A stretch of DNA of 47,448 bases from IMG/VR virus record IMGVR_UViG_3300036818_000041, positions 1 to 47,448 of that record. One strand, 5' to 3'. The notes below the pieces were generated by a model. The model did no database searches and was not told the origin of the DNA. It was given only the letters and a program-made list of their open reading frames with translations. Below are positions 1-8,242 of the stretch, in pieces (position 1 is the first letter of the stretch; each line of letters starts with the position of its first letter). The stretch comes from a virus. The position numbers and the translations under genes are program-made.

Positions 1-127
1 TCCCATTAAGTATCGCTATTATCAGGTTTGCACCCGCGGTGGCAAATCTGCCTACGTAACTTGTGATCCGGTTGATTACGCCCAGAAGCAAATTGAGGAA
101 CGTCGTCTCAATCTTCGGAGCATACTT
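1..127. repeat. Terminal direct repeat, left copy (127 bp)
   Basis: Bases 1-127 are identical to 47322-47448. The repeat falls inside the tape-measure gene and keeps its reading frame. A perfect overlap of exactly 127 bases inside a gene fits the k-mer overlap left by a de Bruijn assembler on a circular or circularly permuted molecule better than a biological terminal repeat. The unique length is 47,321 bp. Confidence 0.97.
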
Positions 128-3100
128 TGTGACTGAACCGAGAACCGCAGTCATAACTGCGCCAAATGCCGTAGCTGCCCGCGGAGCAATTCTTATGATC
201 GCGTTCAGCAAGGACAGAAGCAACGACGTAATTGCGTTGGTGATTGCCGGTCCGCCCTTGCCGATGATGTTGGCAAACTCTATAATTCCATTCGCGACGG
301 TTTTCATCGCAAGAGGAATAAGACCGAGTATGCTTCCAACAAAGGCCACTATAGCTGCACCAGAAGCAGTAAGAGCTACAGCAAGAGCTGTTAGGCCTAC
401 CGCAAAGAGTCCTATGCCTACGCCCGCTGCCAGAACGCCAACACCAAACAGTGCTACTGCTGCACCCAGCAGAAGCAAAGTAGGAACAAGAGGTGTGAGC
501 AGAATTCCCGCCGCGGCCAAAATCAGGAAAACACCAACCAGTGTGACTAGGCCCTTGGCGATCCCTTCCCAGGAAATACCCGCCAGGGCTATAAGCACAG
601 GAACCAGAATCGCTAGTGCCGCAGCCACAACAAACAATGCTGCAGCGCCAGGCAGAGCTTCGGTCATCAGAATCATCGCCGCAGCGATAATGACTAGTGC
701 ACCAGCCAGCTCAACCAGCGATTTGCCGATCTCACCCCAGGACATTCCGCCCAAGGAAGACAAGGCGTTGGACATGATGACGAGTGCCGAAGCAACCAGT
801 AGCAGTCCTACTGATGTGGCAATCATCGACGGCGGCATCAAAGTCATCGCAAGAGCAATGATAACCAAGGCCGCAGCAATGGCGAGAATACCCTTCACCA
901 GAGTACTGATTGGCAAAGCACCAAGAGTCCCCACAGCATTTGCTATGACGTTCAAAGCCGCACCAAGGATAAGCATTGATGCCGCAGTACCGATTAGCTG
1001 AACGCCACTGATCTTGTTGAAGCCGGCAAGCACTGCCAGCAAGACTGCTATAGCGCCAACGCCCTGAATAAGATTACTGAGAGGCATATTGCCAAGACGA
1101 CTAACAGCAATCGTCAGAATGTCAAGTGCAGCCGCCACGAGTATCAGGGACGCTGACGTAAGAAGCGTTTTGCCGCTGCTCTTAGACAGCAACAGCATTG
1201 TGGCAGCCAATGCGCCAAGCAGAATGATGATCGATCCTAGTCCCTTAGCCAGCTGGACCCAGCTGAACTGTGCAAGGATAGCCACAGCACCAGCAAGAAT
1301 CAGGATCGCCGTTGCCAGCAAGTTCAGAGCCACACCAATGGCTACCATTTTGACGACGCCAGTACCAACGCCGACCTTGGTGATGATCACCATCGCTGCA
1401 CCAAGTTCAATGAACAGCGTTGTGACAGCGCCAAGGGCCTTGGTCAAATCGCCGACGTTAATGAGCGACAAGACAAGCAAAGATGCCACAAGGATGCCTA
1501 TCGCAATGGCTATCCTTTGCAGAATGCCAACCTTAAGACTGGCCTCCATAGTCTTAAGTGTCACAGTCAGACTCTCAAACGACTCCTTGATGGTGGAGAA
1601 TAGACCGCCACTGGCACCGCCACCAAAGTTGGAGATGATAGCCTTGATCTTCAGCAGAATGCCGCCGATCAGAAGTTGGTTAAGAAGACCGACAATTACG
1701 TTGAAGTTTCCGCTCTTGATTCCGTTGGCGATCGCCTGAGCCAGACCGGAGAACATCTGGCCGATCTTCTGAACGAAGCTTCCTATTCCGGATTGAGCGT
1801 TTCCGGCGGCGCTTCCTACGTTCGTTAGCCAGCCGACGATAGCGCCCAGCGCCTTGATCGGAAGAGACAGGACTGTGCCCAGGAAGGTGAAGAACCTGGT
1901 CAGGGCATTGCCCGACTCGATAGCCTTTCGTGCGTCATTGATCCACGAAGCGACTGTTGCCAGCAATGTGAGGAATCCGCCACTGCTGTGAGTTGCAGCT
2001 CCACCGATCTTCCCGAAACCAGCGATGAGCGCGCCGATCAGGTCAATAACAATCTTGAAGACTGAGAAGACTCCTTCAAAGATAGTCTTGATCGAGGCAG
2101 CAGCCGAAGCACTGAGCTTAAGATGCTTCGAGAAGTTGTCAAGAGCGGTTGTCAGAGTGACTAGAGTGTTTCCTGTGCCCGGTGGGAACACGTCATGGAA
2201 AGCGCTCCCCACCACATGCATAATCGCTGCGAGGAAGTGGAATGCGTTCGTGAACGCGTCGATCAGTTTGGCCCGGCCACCAAGGTCGTTCCATTGCTGC
2301 AGGTATTGCGCCAATGCGTAGATTGGCTTGGTGAAGAAGTTCTCGAGATTTGTATGAAGTGCTGACAACGTGGACGTTGCCTGGCCAATGTTACCAATCA
2401 GTGCTTCAAAGACCTTCGACCAGGCAGTGGCAACTTCTTCCTTCAACGCCTGGAAAAGCTGACTGACTGTCCTGATCTGCGTTGCAGAACTTACAGCCGC
2501 CTGCGCTTGCTTCTGGATCGCCTTAGCTTCTTGATTGGTGTAACCCAGAGCCTTGAGCTGCTGAAGACTAAGGTCTCCAGTGAAAGTTTCCAGCGTTTGA
2601 GTCAGGATCTTCGAGCTAAGCCAGCCTTGCTGGAGCGAGTTCCTGAAACTTCCGGCCTTCTTGATGATTGCGTCAATGTTGACGCCAGTTGCCTTGGCTG
2701 TCGTCTCGAGAGCGTGCTGGAAGACCTTACCACCCAGACCAGCATTAACGACCGAGTTCCAGTCCTGAAGCTTGACTGTGCCCGACGCAATGGACTGGGA
2801 AAGCTGATACATCGCAGTGGATGCTTGTTCTGAAGTAGATCCAGACAAGGCAGCAAGGTTCGCGATACCCTTGATCGAAGCGACTGAAGTCTTCAGATTA
2901 ACACCAGCAGCTGTGAAGGTGCCGATGTTTCTCGCCATCTCACCGAAGTTGTACACGGTAAGGTTGGCGTACTTGTTCAGCTGATCCAGTGCAGCTGTAA
3001 CTTGCTTGAGGTTAGTGCCCTCTGACTGGGTGTTGGAAAGAATGGTCTTGATGGCGTTGATCTTGGTCTCATAGACATCGAGTCCCGCCTTGATGGGATC

Positions 3101-3412
3101 GATAGTCAGAGCCTTGGCCATCGTCAGGCCGGCGTTGACCGCTTTGTTCGCGAGAGTCGCAATGGCGGTAACGCCTACAACTCCGAGCGTTTTGAACTTC
3201 CCGGCAAGACCCTCTATACCATTAGCTATTCCCTTGAGGGAGAAGCGTTTGGCTGCCGCGTCGAGATTGTTCAGGTCGCCTTCGGAGCCTTTCAGCCCAT
3301 TCAGGCCGTTCTTCAAGCCTGTAAGTGAGCTAAGAGCGTCTTTGATCCCTGAAGAAAAGGCCGTACCCTTGAATGCCATCTCGACGATGCGTTCGTCGAT
3401 GTTACCCGCCAC
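1..3412 (-). CDS. Tail tape measure protein, N-terminal part (continues at 46516-47448)
   Basis: The N-terminal 1137 codons of a tape measure protein that sets tail length and occupies the tail tube. The minus-strand frame is open from a GTG at 3412 to the window edge and continues in frame at 47321, giving about 1405 residues in all. The GTG is chosen because a near-perfect Shine-Dalgarno (AAGGAGGTGA) lies 8 nt upstream; the start overlaps the end of the preceding gene by 11 nt. The chain begins MAGNIDERIVEMAFKG, has a conserved-looking helical N-terminal region with a long Gln/Ala-rich helix, then many alternating hydrophobic Ile/Leu/Ala/Val segments, as is usual for tape measures. Position after the tube and chaperone genes agrees. 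The gene is split here only by where the circle was opened. Confidence 0.95.
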   Translation of the reverse strand, partial: MAGNIDERIVEMAFKGTAFSSGIKDALSSLTGLKNGLNGLKGSEGDLNNLDAAAKRFSLKGIANGIEGLAGKFKTLGVVGVTAIATLANKAVNAGLTMAKALTIDPIKAGLDVYETKINAIKTILSNTQSEGTNLKQVTAALDQLNKYANLTVYNFGEMARNIGTFTAAGVNLKTSVASIKGIANLAALSGSTSEQASTAMYQLSQSIASGTVKLQDWNSVVNAGLGGKVFQHALETTAKATGVNIDAIIKKAGSFRNSLQQGWLSSKILTQTLETFTGDLSLQQLKALGYTNQEAKAIQKQAQAAVSSATQIRTVSQLFQALKEEVATAWSKVFEALIGNIGQATSTLSALHTNLENFFTKPIYALAQYLQQWNDLGGRAKLIDAFTNAFHFLAAIMHVVGSAFHDVFPPGTGNTLVTLTTALDNFSKHLKLSASAAASIKTIFEGVFSVFKIVIDLIGALIAGFGKIGGAATHSSGGFLTLLATVASWINDARKAIESGNALTRFFTFLGTVLSLPIKALGAIVGWLTNVGSAAGNAQSGIGSFVQKIGQMFSGLAQAIANGIKSGNFNVIVGLLNQLLIGGILLKIKAIISNFGGGASGGLFSTIKESFESLTVTLKTMEASLKVGILQRIAIAIGILVASLLVLSLINVGDLTKALGAVTTLFIELGAAMVIITKVGVGTGVVKMVAIGVALNLLATAILILAGAVAILAQFSWVQLAKGLGSIIILLGALAATMLLLSKSSGKTLLTSASLILVAAALDILTIAVSRLGNMPLSNLIQGVGAIAVLLAVLAGFNKISGVQLIGTAASMLILGAALNVIANAVGTLGALPISTLVKGILAIAAALVIIALAMTLMPPSMIATSVGLLLVASALVIMSNALSSLGGMSWGEIGKSLVELAGALVIIAAAMILMTEALPGAAALFVVAAALAILVPVLIALAGISWEGIAKGLVTLVGVFLILAAAGILLTPLVPTLLLLGAAVALFGVGVLAAGVGIGLFAVGLTALAVALTASGAAIVAFVGSILGLIPLAMKTVANGIIEFANIIGKGGPAITNAITSLLLSLLNAIIRIAPRAATAFGAVMTAVLGSVTKYAPKIETTFLNLLLGVINRITSYVGRFATAGANLIIAILNG

Positions 3413-3791
3413 TAGACGTCACCTCCTTCCACACCTCGTTGGCGATTTCATCAAATATAGGCTGAATAGCCGGATTGATGAAGTCTCTTCCCTGAACATA
3501 CCCGCCTGTTCCGGTTCCATGACCGAACTGCAGCATGATCACAATCGGCGTTCCGACCTCGTCCTTGTGCGTGTTGGTCCACCAGATCGTGACATCGTCG
3601 CCGCTTCTCTCGATTTCATAACTCCATGAAGCAGCTGTTACGCCGCTCTCTTCAGGAGTAGCCGCAGCAAGAGCTGCTTGCCCCCGGCGGGCATAAGTAT
3701 CGAGAAACGCATACTGGTTGCCTTTCAGAAGAGCGTTGAGAAACCTCTCTGTGCGATCGAAGGAGCCGGTCGTGGTAAACTGGATAGCCAT
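3402..3791 (-). CDS. Tail/neck completion protein, HK97 gp10-like (putative)
   Basis: A 129-residue protein directly before the tape measure gene, with ATG at 3791 preceded by AGGAG. The sequence has a gp10-like outline: an N-terminal amphipathic helix, a central section WSYEIERSGDDVTIWW, then LQFGHGTGTGGYVQGRDF and a helical C-terminus (IQPIFDEIANEVWKE). The GTGTGGYVxGRDF segment recurs in phage proteins annotated as HK97 gp10-like or tail completion proteins, which act at the head-tail junction. Its location, after the tube genes rather than in the connector block, is slightly unusual. The family call is by motif resemblance only. Confidence 0.6.
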   Translation of the reverse strand: MAIQFTTTGSFDRTERFLNALLKGNQYAFLDTYARRGQAALAAATPEESGVTAASWSYEIERSGDDVTIWWTNTHKDEVGTPIVIMLQFGHGTGTGGYVQGRDFINPAIQPIFDEIANEVWKEVTSSGG

Positions 3792-3806
3792 CGGGCTCCT
3801 TTCATC

Positions 3807-4487
3807 TTAGGTCTTGACGATGAAGCTGACGTTCAGGTAGGGAGGAAGAGTGTCGGTCGTTTTGGCAGTAATACCCGTAACCAAGGCGCCGTTGACACGA
3901 TCGTCATTGCTTGTGCCAGCCGAGGTATCGTTCACCTGGAAGTTCGCTGTCCAGGTATCGCCAGGCTGCCTGTTAATCCACAGGTTTGGCCCAGAATCGC
4001 TTTGCGAAATGCTGATCTGAGCAGTAACCGGGGTAGTACCACCTTGAACGGTGTGGTTGTGACTCGTAGGCGTCGTGCCGCCTTGAACGCCCAGGTTTAC
4101 GTTGTCTTGCCTGGGCATGCGGGCCCGGAAGTCCGGAAGATTGAACGTAGTTGAGCCGTTTCCTGCTCCGAAGGCCGTCCCAATCGCTGAAAAGAGAGCC
4201 GCAAAGGTGGTTCTTGACACTGCAGAACCATCACAGACGAGCCAGCCGCTTGGCGGGATCGTTGCTCCGAACATCATGATGGCTCCGGAGGGCGCATCGC
4301 CCGCAGAACCCGCGGGACCTGGGGGGCCAGTGGGACCAACGGGACCAGCAACATCCCCCGCGTCTATTTCAGTACCGCCACTGGTTGTGAGCTGCAGATG
4401 TCCGGTATCGTCTACTTCACCAGACACGACGCTGGCATCAGCGATCGCTTGCATTGCCTCAGCCGTGAGGCCCGTTACTTCAGCCAC
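3807..4487 (-). CDS. Phage tail collar domain protein with collagen-like stretch
   Basis: A 226-residue fibre-type protein. After a short N-terminal region (MAEVTGLTAEAMQAI) it carries a collagen-like Gly-X-Y run (GPVGPTGPPGPAG, about residues 49-61). A classical tail collar domain follows: GAIMMFGATIPPSGWLVCDG, then FxxLFxxIGTxFGxGNGSTTFNLPDFRARMP. The C-terminal half is beta-rich and ends LPPYLNVSFIVKT, the usual ending of collar fibres. The GTG start at 4487 follows GAGGAGGT. Collar proteins form trimeric fibres involved in adsorption. Its place between a tail-tube paralog and the tape measure gene is unusual; fibres normally come after the baseplate genes. Confidence 0.85.
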   Translation of the reverse strand: MAEVTGLTAEAMQAIADASVVSGEVDDTGHLQLTTSGGTEIDAGDVAGPVGPTGPPGPAGSAGDAPSGAIMMFGATIPPSGWLVCDGSAVSRTTFAALFSAIGTAFGAGNGSTTFNLPDFRARMPRQDNVNLGVQGGTTPTSHNHTVQGGTTPVTAQISISQSDSGPNLWINRQPGDTWTANFQVNDTSAGTSNDDRVNGALVTGITAKTTDTLPPYLNVSFIVKT

Positions 4488-4501
4488 TAGACCTCCTCGG
4501 T

Positions 4502-5233
4502 TTATAGTGAATAGACGCGGTATGATGTAGAATCAATGAGTATAACGGACGGCCAGTCGATCTGGAACATATTTGCATCGATCATGGACACGACGTCGTC
4601 TGGACCAGTCGCAGTCCAGGTTCCATCTCCGTTGTCCGTGATCCGCAACGTTGTATATGACTCAAATATGCTGAGTATAGTCGCTGGATCAGGCAAAGAC
4701 GGATCGTTTTCGTCATTTCCATAAATCAGAGCTTCAAGATCGGCGATCGAACTCGTTTCCGCCTGAGCAACCGGAATTACGAGATGCGAAGTCGCTCTTG
4801 CAGTAGGCACGTCGACCGGAAGTGTGCTTATAGCCCAAGCGAAAGCAACCGGACTTGGGGAATCGCTAAGCGTTGAGTACTGATCACTAGACGGAGCAGC
4901 TGTGACGTTGTACAAGATGTGTATTTCGTTGTTGTCACGGTAACTGAGACCAAACGACGGCCTAGACTGGCCAGTAATGCCCTCAACCACACCGTTGTAC
5001 GGCTCAAACTCGTCAGGATAGGTATACGCTGAGAGAGTTCCATCGAAGACCGAAGGTATGATCTGATTCAGATACTTTTGGCCATCGAAATATAGCGGAG
5101 TTGAGTTATCGTCGCCTTTCTCATCTACAGAAATCAATCCATTCCAGGGTACCCCCGGGGAATTTTCAGGATAGAGAACACCTTGGCTGACGCCTTGGGA
5201 GTAAATCTTGTTTCCATCCCAGGATATGCGCAC
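4502..5233 (-). CDS. Major tail protein paralog 3
   Basis: A 243-residue protein clearly related to the products at 5245-6168 and 6723-7589. Shared blocks are ISWDGNKIYSQGVSQGVLY, the PWNGL-V-EKG block, a Y-DGQKYL segment, F-GTL-AYTYPDEFEP, the FGLSYR block, IHxLYN, and LEALIYGNDENDPSLP. These match the actinophage-type tail tube subunit. The C-terminal part (about residues 190-243, with DNGDGTWTATGPDD) differs from those of the other two copies. GTG at 5233 follows AGGAGG. Role: tail tube, or a tube-tip or decorated variant of it; which of the three copies builds the main tube cannot be told from sequence. Confidence 0.75.
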   Translation of the reverse strand: MRISWDGNKIYSQGVSQGVLYPENSPGVPWNGLISVDEKGDDNSTPLYFDGQKYLNQIIPSVFDGTLSAYTYPDEFEPYNGVVEGITGQSRPSFGLSYRDNNEIHILYNVTAAPSSDQYSTLSDSPSPVAFAWAISTLPVDVPTARATSHLVIPVAQAETSSIADLEALIYGNDENDPSLPDPATILSIFESYTTLRITDNGDGTWTATGPDDVVSMIDANMFQIDWPSVILIDSTSYRVYSL

Positions 5234-5244
5234 GTGTCCTCCTG

Positions 5245-6168
5245 TTAGGTTACAGTTCCGGTTCCAGACAAGCCCATCTTAGGAAGATCGACACTTCCTG
5301 CTGTGATGCACTTCCAGACTTGACCGGTAACTGTGTCGTATCCCCAATCTCCTACAGAAGCTTCCTCTGGGAAGTCCAGATCGCCAGTAAGATCCCACCA
5401 GAAGGCGACATCGTCGGGCGCTTCGTCCGCATATAGATCGCCGTTGCTGAAATCGACACCCATGTCGCCAGCAAGTGCTCCAGCAGGGAAATCAGTAAGA
5501 CCAGTGAGGTCATACCAGACACCGATTGGCGGATTCGTCAGAAGAGTCACAAGTTCGTCTGCTGTAGGCATGCGCGGGTCATTGTCGTCATCTCCGTAGA
5601 GAATATCCTCAAGCCGGGCGATGATGTACGCATTAACGAAACGTGTATCAAATATGAAGTGTGATGTCGGCCTGTATCCTGCTGGACTTTCTGGAAAAGT
5701 CGTAATGTTCCAGGAATATGTCTTAGCTGAAGAAGTATCAGTATTTGTGGAATGCGTGTAGTCCGCAATCTTGGCCATAGCATTGTAGACGACATGCAGT
5801 TTGTAACCAAACGACGTTCCAGCTGAATCATTACCGATCAATGTCCGGTAAGAGAAGTCAAACGTTTCCTTGGGCTGGTCGGCTACGTACAGACCAGTCG
5901 ACAATCGGAGTCTGCCGGCACACGGAGCGAATTCGTTAGGTGCACCGAAGGCTTCGATCGATCCTGCAAAGTCTTCACCCGCCGGAATGTTCAGAATCTT
6001 CCTGCCGTCGAGGTAATACGGCTGAGCATCTCCGCCTTCTGGCGATTCTGTGACGCTTGCAAGACCAGACCACGGAACCGCGACCTCAGAACCGACGTAG
6101 AGCATACCTCGGTCGATTCCTGTGTGATACAGACGCGTTCCCGGGTCGTCCCAGGTAACTTTTGGCAT
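5245..6168 (-). CDS. Major tail protein paralog 2 with repeated C-terminal modules
   Basis: A 307-residue member of the three-gene tail-tube family (VTWDDPGTRLYHTGIDRG at the start, DGRKIL, FAGSIEAFGAPNEFAPC, FDFSYRTLIGND, YKLHVVYN, LEDILYGDDDNDPRMP). Beyond about residue 215 it has an added region made of two similar units, VWYDLTGLTDFPAGALAGD and FWWDLTGDLDFPEEASVGD, each followed by a (V/Y)D-x-(S/T)-x-G-x-(L/V) strand. It ends with one KM module (LPKMGLSGTG), the repeat seen many times in the large adhesin at 14593-18435. Probably a decorated tube subunit. The ATG at 6168 lies just past the end of the chaperone gene. Confidence 0.75.
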   Translation of the reverse strand: MPKVTWDDPGTRLYHTGIDRGMLYVGSEVAVPWSGLASVTESPEGGDAQPYYLDGRKILNIPAGEDFAGSIEAFGAPNEFAPCAGRLRLSTGLYVADQPKETFDFSYRTLIGNDSAGTSFGYKLHVVYNAMAKIADYTHSTNTDTSSAKTYSWNITTFPESPAGYRPTSHFIFDTRFVNAYIIARLEDILYGDDDNDPRMPTADELVTLLTNPPIGVWYDLTGLTDFPAGALAGDMGVDFSNGDLYADEAPDDVAFWWDLTGDLDFPEEASVGDWGYDTVTGQVWKCITAGSVDLPKMGLSGTGTVT

Positions 6169-6169
6169 G

Positions 6170-6706
6170 CTACCCCTTACTTCCCGTTTCGGCGCGCCTC
6201 TGCGCGTTCAGATCACGGTTTCGCTGAGCCAATTCACTCTGACTCATCTTCTTTTTCGGTCCGTTCTTGATGTTGCAGACCTTGATGAGCGTAAGCAGCC
6301 GATTAAGATGCCAATCCTGGCACTCGAACGGTATGCCGAGTGTAATCATCCAGTAATAGATCAATTCGGCCGTGATGATCTCTCGATTTGGTGCAGACTT
6401 CCGCTCACTGGTCCATGTGGCCGTCATCTTCGCGTTGATGTACGTATTGATGGCTTTGGAGTGGTCTTCAGTAATTTTTGACACAATGTGTTCCGGAAAT
6501 TCAGAGAGACACATCATCCTGATATAGTCCAGAACTTGCTCGTCCGTTTTCTGAGTACTGTCAAGGAATGGAATCTCCCATTTGGACTCCCATTTTGACA
6601 GTGAGACCAGCGAATGCTCCAGCTCCAGCACAACGAAGGAAGAAGCAACGAACTCGTTGGTCGCCTCGTTGAAATCCTCAGATGTGGCGATAGTGAGCTG
6701 GAGCAC
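6170..6706 (-). CDS. Tail assembly chaperone (putative)
   Basis: A 178-residue protein between two tail-tube paralogs. It contains LELEHSLVSLSKWESKWEIP, an EEILDYI-like segment (TDEQVLDYIRMM), NREIITAELIYYWMITLGIP and WHLNRLLTLIKVCNIKN, a set of blocks found in a widespread Gram-positive-phage family encoded next to tail-tube genes and usually annotated as tail assembly chaperone. Such chaperones coat the tape measure during tail assembly. The C-terminus is charged (QRNRDLNAQRRAETGSKG). I found no obvious slippery site or second overlapping frame producing the usual longer form; the next gene starts 2 nt after the stop. GTG start at 6706. Confidence 0.65.
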   Translation of the reverse strand: MLQLTIATSEDFNEATNEFVASSFVVLELEHSLVSLSKWESKWEIPFLDSTQKTDEQVLDYIRMMCLSEFPEHIVSKITEDHSKAINTYINAKMTATWTSERKSAPNREIITAELIYYWMITLGIPFECQDWHLNRLLTLIKVCNIKNGPKKKMSQSELAQRNRDLNAQRRAETGSKG

Positions 6707-6722
6707 CCGCTAATCCTTCCGA

Positions 6723-7589
6723 TCAGGAGTGGACGAAGTACCACTCGTCGACGGACGGCTCGCTGAACACGTAGCCTGCTGCCGGCCGGGCGTTCACCAC
6801 AGTGTCGGCAGTGATCGCTGGCTGAGCGCCTGCTTCCACGTCCACGCCAGCGATGCTGTAGATCACGCCAGCGGTCGACGGGATCGTGATGACGTTCGAC
6901 GCGAAGGTCGGGGCCGTCGGAGCCACTGCCGTGACGGTGCCAGAGAACAGCGCGATGACGTCGTCGGGCGACGGAAGCGACGGATCGGTGCCGACGGTGC
7001 CGTAGAGGAGCTCTTCCAGATCGGCGAGAGCGGCAGAATCGACCTTCGACGAGTCGAGAACGATCAGGGCCGTCGGCTGCATACCGGATACGGACACCGG
7101 TGAGCAGTCAAAGTCCCATGAGAACTGCACCGCGGCCGGCGAGTCGTTGATCGTGGCGAAGTCCTTCTCAGACGGCGCCGCAGTGGCTCCGTACACGAGG
7201 TGGATCTTGTAGCCGAGATCCCCACTGACGTCGTTTCCGACTTTGGTGCGGTAGCACAGCCCGAAACTCTGCCGAGTCTGCTGACCCACGACGAGTCCTG
7301 CGACAGGAGCCGCTGTTCCGTCGCAAGCACCGAACTCATCCGGATAGGTGAACGCCTCGAGAGTTCCGGCGAAGGTCTCGGCCGATCGCAGGTCGAGATA
7401 CTTGATGTTGTCCGCGTACTGTGGGTTCGACGCAGCTCCGCCCGGCTTCTCGTTGACCGCAGTCAGCCCATTCCAGGCGAAACCTGCGTCGTAGAGAGAT
7501 GTCGAAGCGTTCAGCGGGTACAGAACGCCGTGGTCGACTCCGGTTTCGTACTTGCGGTTGCCGGTGTCGTCCCAGACAACTTGGGTCAT
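6723..7589 (-). CDS. Major tail protein paralog 1 with C-terminal Ig-like domain
   Basis: A 288-residue tail tube protein. Core blocks: VVWDDTGNRKYETGVDHGVLY, FAWNGLTAVNEKPGG, FAGTLEAFTYPDEFGACDG, QSFGLCYRTKVGND, GYKIHLVYG, LADLEELLYGTVGTDPSLP. From residue 224 an added domain begins PTAPTF, with TIPSTAGVIY and YVFSEPSVDEWYF. It is the same module found at the C-terminus of the capsid fusion protein (8243-10327). It is the first tube gene after the connectors and has the best canonical fit, so I take it as the main tail tube subunit. GC content looks higher here and in the capsid gene than in their neighbours. ATG at 7589 follows GAGGAG. Confidence 0.85.
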   Translation of the reverse strand: MTQVVWDDTGNRKYETGVDHGVLYPLNASTSLYDAGFAWNGLTAVNEKPGGAASNPQYADNIKYLDLRSAETFAGTLEAFTYPDEFGACDGTAAPVAGLVVGQQTRQSFGLCYRTKVGNDVSGDLGYKIHLVYGATAAPSEKDFATINDSPAAVQFSWDFDCSPVSVSGMQPTALIVLDSSKVDSAALADLEELLYGTVGTDPSLPSPDDVIALFSGTVTAVAPTAPTFASNVITIPSTAGVIYSIAGVDVEAGAQPAITADTVVNARPAAGYVFSEPSVDEWYFVHS

Positions 7590-7598
7590 TACTCCTCC

Positions 7599-7904
7599 TC
7601 AGAAGTAAACGTCATAAATATCATGGTTCAGACCTTCGGTCGTGAAATGCCGGACGTATCTGGTGAACGGCAGTTCTGCGACTTTGTCTGGGATGGCACT
7701 ATCCGGATCTGAGTCAATGACAGTGATCTGCCACCGAACCTTCCGGGAATATGGAACGTTATCTGCGAACTCCACCGCTTGGTAATCCCGGTTATAGACG
7801 ATGGCCGGGTACGTCATTGCGACATTTGGCGGAGGCTGGAAATATACACTCACTCCAGCCTGAAGAGAGCTGAGAACAGTTTGCAGATCAAGCCGCGTTC
7901 CCAT
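7599..7904 (-). CDS. Tail terminator-like protein
   Basis: A 101-residue protein placed between the head-tail connector and the tail tube gene, the usual position of the tail terminator (neck) protein. Seen: an N-terminal helix (LDLQTVLSSLQ), YPAIVYNRDY, a strand region RKVRWQITVIDSD, and a C-terminal FTTEGLNHDIYDVYF. This layout matches small neck/terminator proteins in which a helix packs on a beta sheet. ATG at 7904, preceded by GGAGGG, is preferred over the TTG five codons upstream. It overlaps the preceding gene by 17 nt. Confidence 0.65.
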   Translation of the reverse strand: MGTRLDLQTVLSSLQAGVSVYFQPPPNVAMTYPAIVYNRDYQAVEFADNVPYSRKVRWQITVIDSDPDSAIPDKVAELPFTRYVRHFTTEGLNHDIYDVYF

Positions 7905-8220
7905 TCCACAACCCTCCAATCGTCATTATGAGCCGCGGCCGGCGAACTTCCACGTTAGTAATAGTCCAGCGGTTTCCCTCCCACTCGACATAACGGAAGT
8001 TCATGAAGTTTGCGTAGGCGTCAGCGTCCGCCAGGATACTGAACTGGTTCTCGAGGGTGAGGTTGCTGTTGGCTTCCGGCGGAACTAGCAAAGGCGGATC
8101 CAGGCGCCTGGAGTTGCGGACTACGTCACCGTAATACGTTTTCTCGGTGATTACTTCCGCCCAGACGCCCGGAGCCGTCTCTGTACTAGTAGCTACGCCT
8201 ACGGCTCCGAAGAACCGCAT
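7888..8220 (-). CDS. Head-tail connector / stopper protein
   Basis: A 110-residue protein just downstream of the capsid gene. Features: VWAEVITEKTYYGDVVRN, LTLENQFSILAD, then FMNFRYVEWEGNRWTITNVEV and a C-terminal RPRLIMTIGGLWNG. The RYVEWEGxRWTITNVEVxRPRLxMxIGGLWNG pattern is typical of actinophage head-tail connector (stopper) proteins that seal the portal after packaging and join the tail. The start at 8220 follows an AGGAG-type site. Confidence 0.7.
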   Translation of the reverse strand: MRFFGAVGVATSTETAPGVWAEVITEKTYYGDVVRNSRRLDPPLLVPPEANSNLTLENQFSILADADAYANFMNFRYVEWEGNRWTITNVEVRRPRLIMTIGGLWNGNAA

Positions 8221-8242
8221 CGATCATTCTCCTCTAGCTACC

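Noticed and set aside
1-127. Biological direct terminal repeat
   Set aside because: Length equals a common assembler k-mer and the repeat lies inside a gene; it is more likely an assembly overlap of a circular or permuted genome.
63-1739. Ala/Ile-rich plus-strand frames at the left end
   Set aside because: They are the antisense of the hydrophobic repeats of the tape measure gene, whose minus-strand frame is continuous to the window edge.
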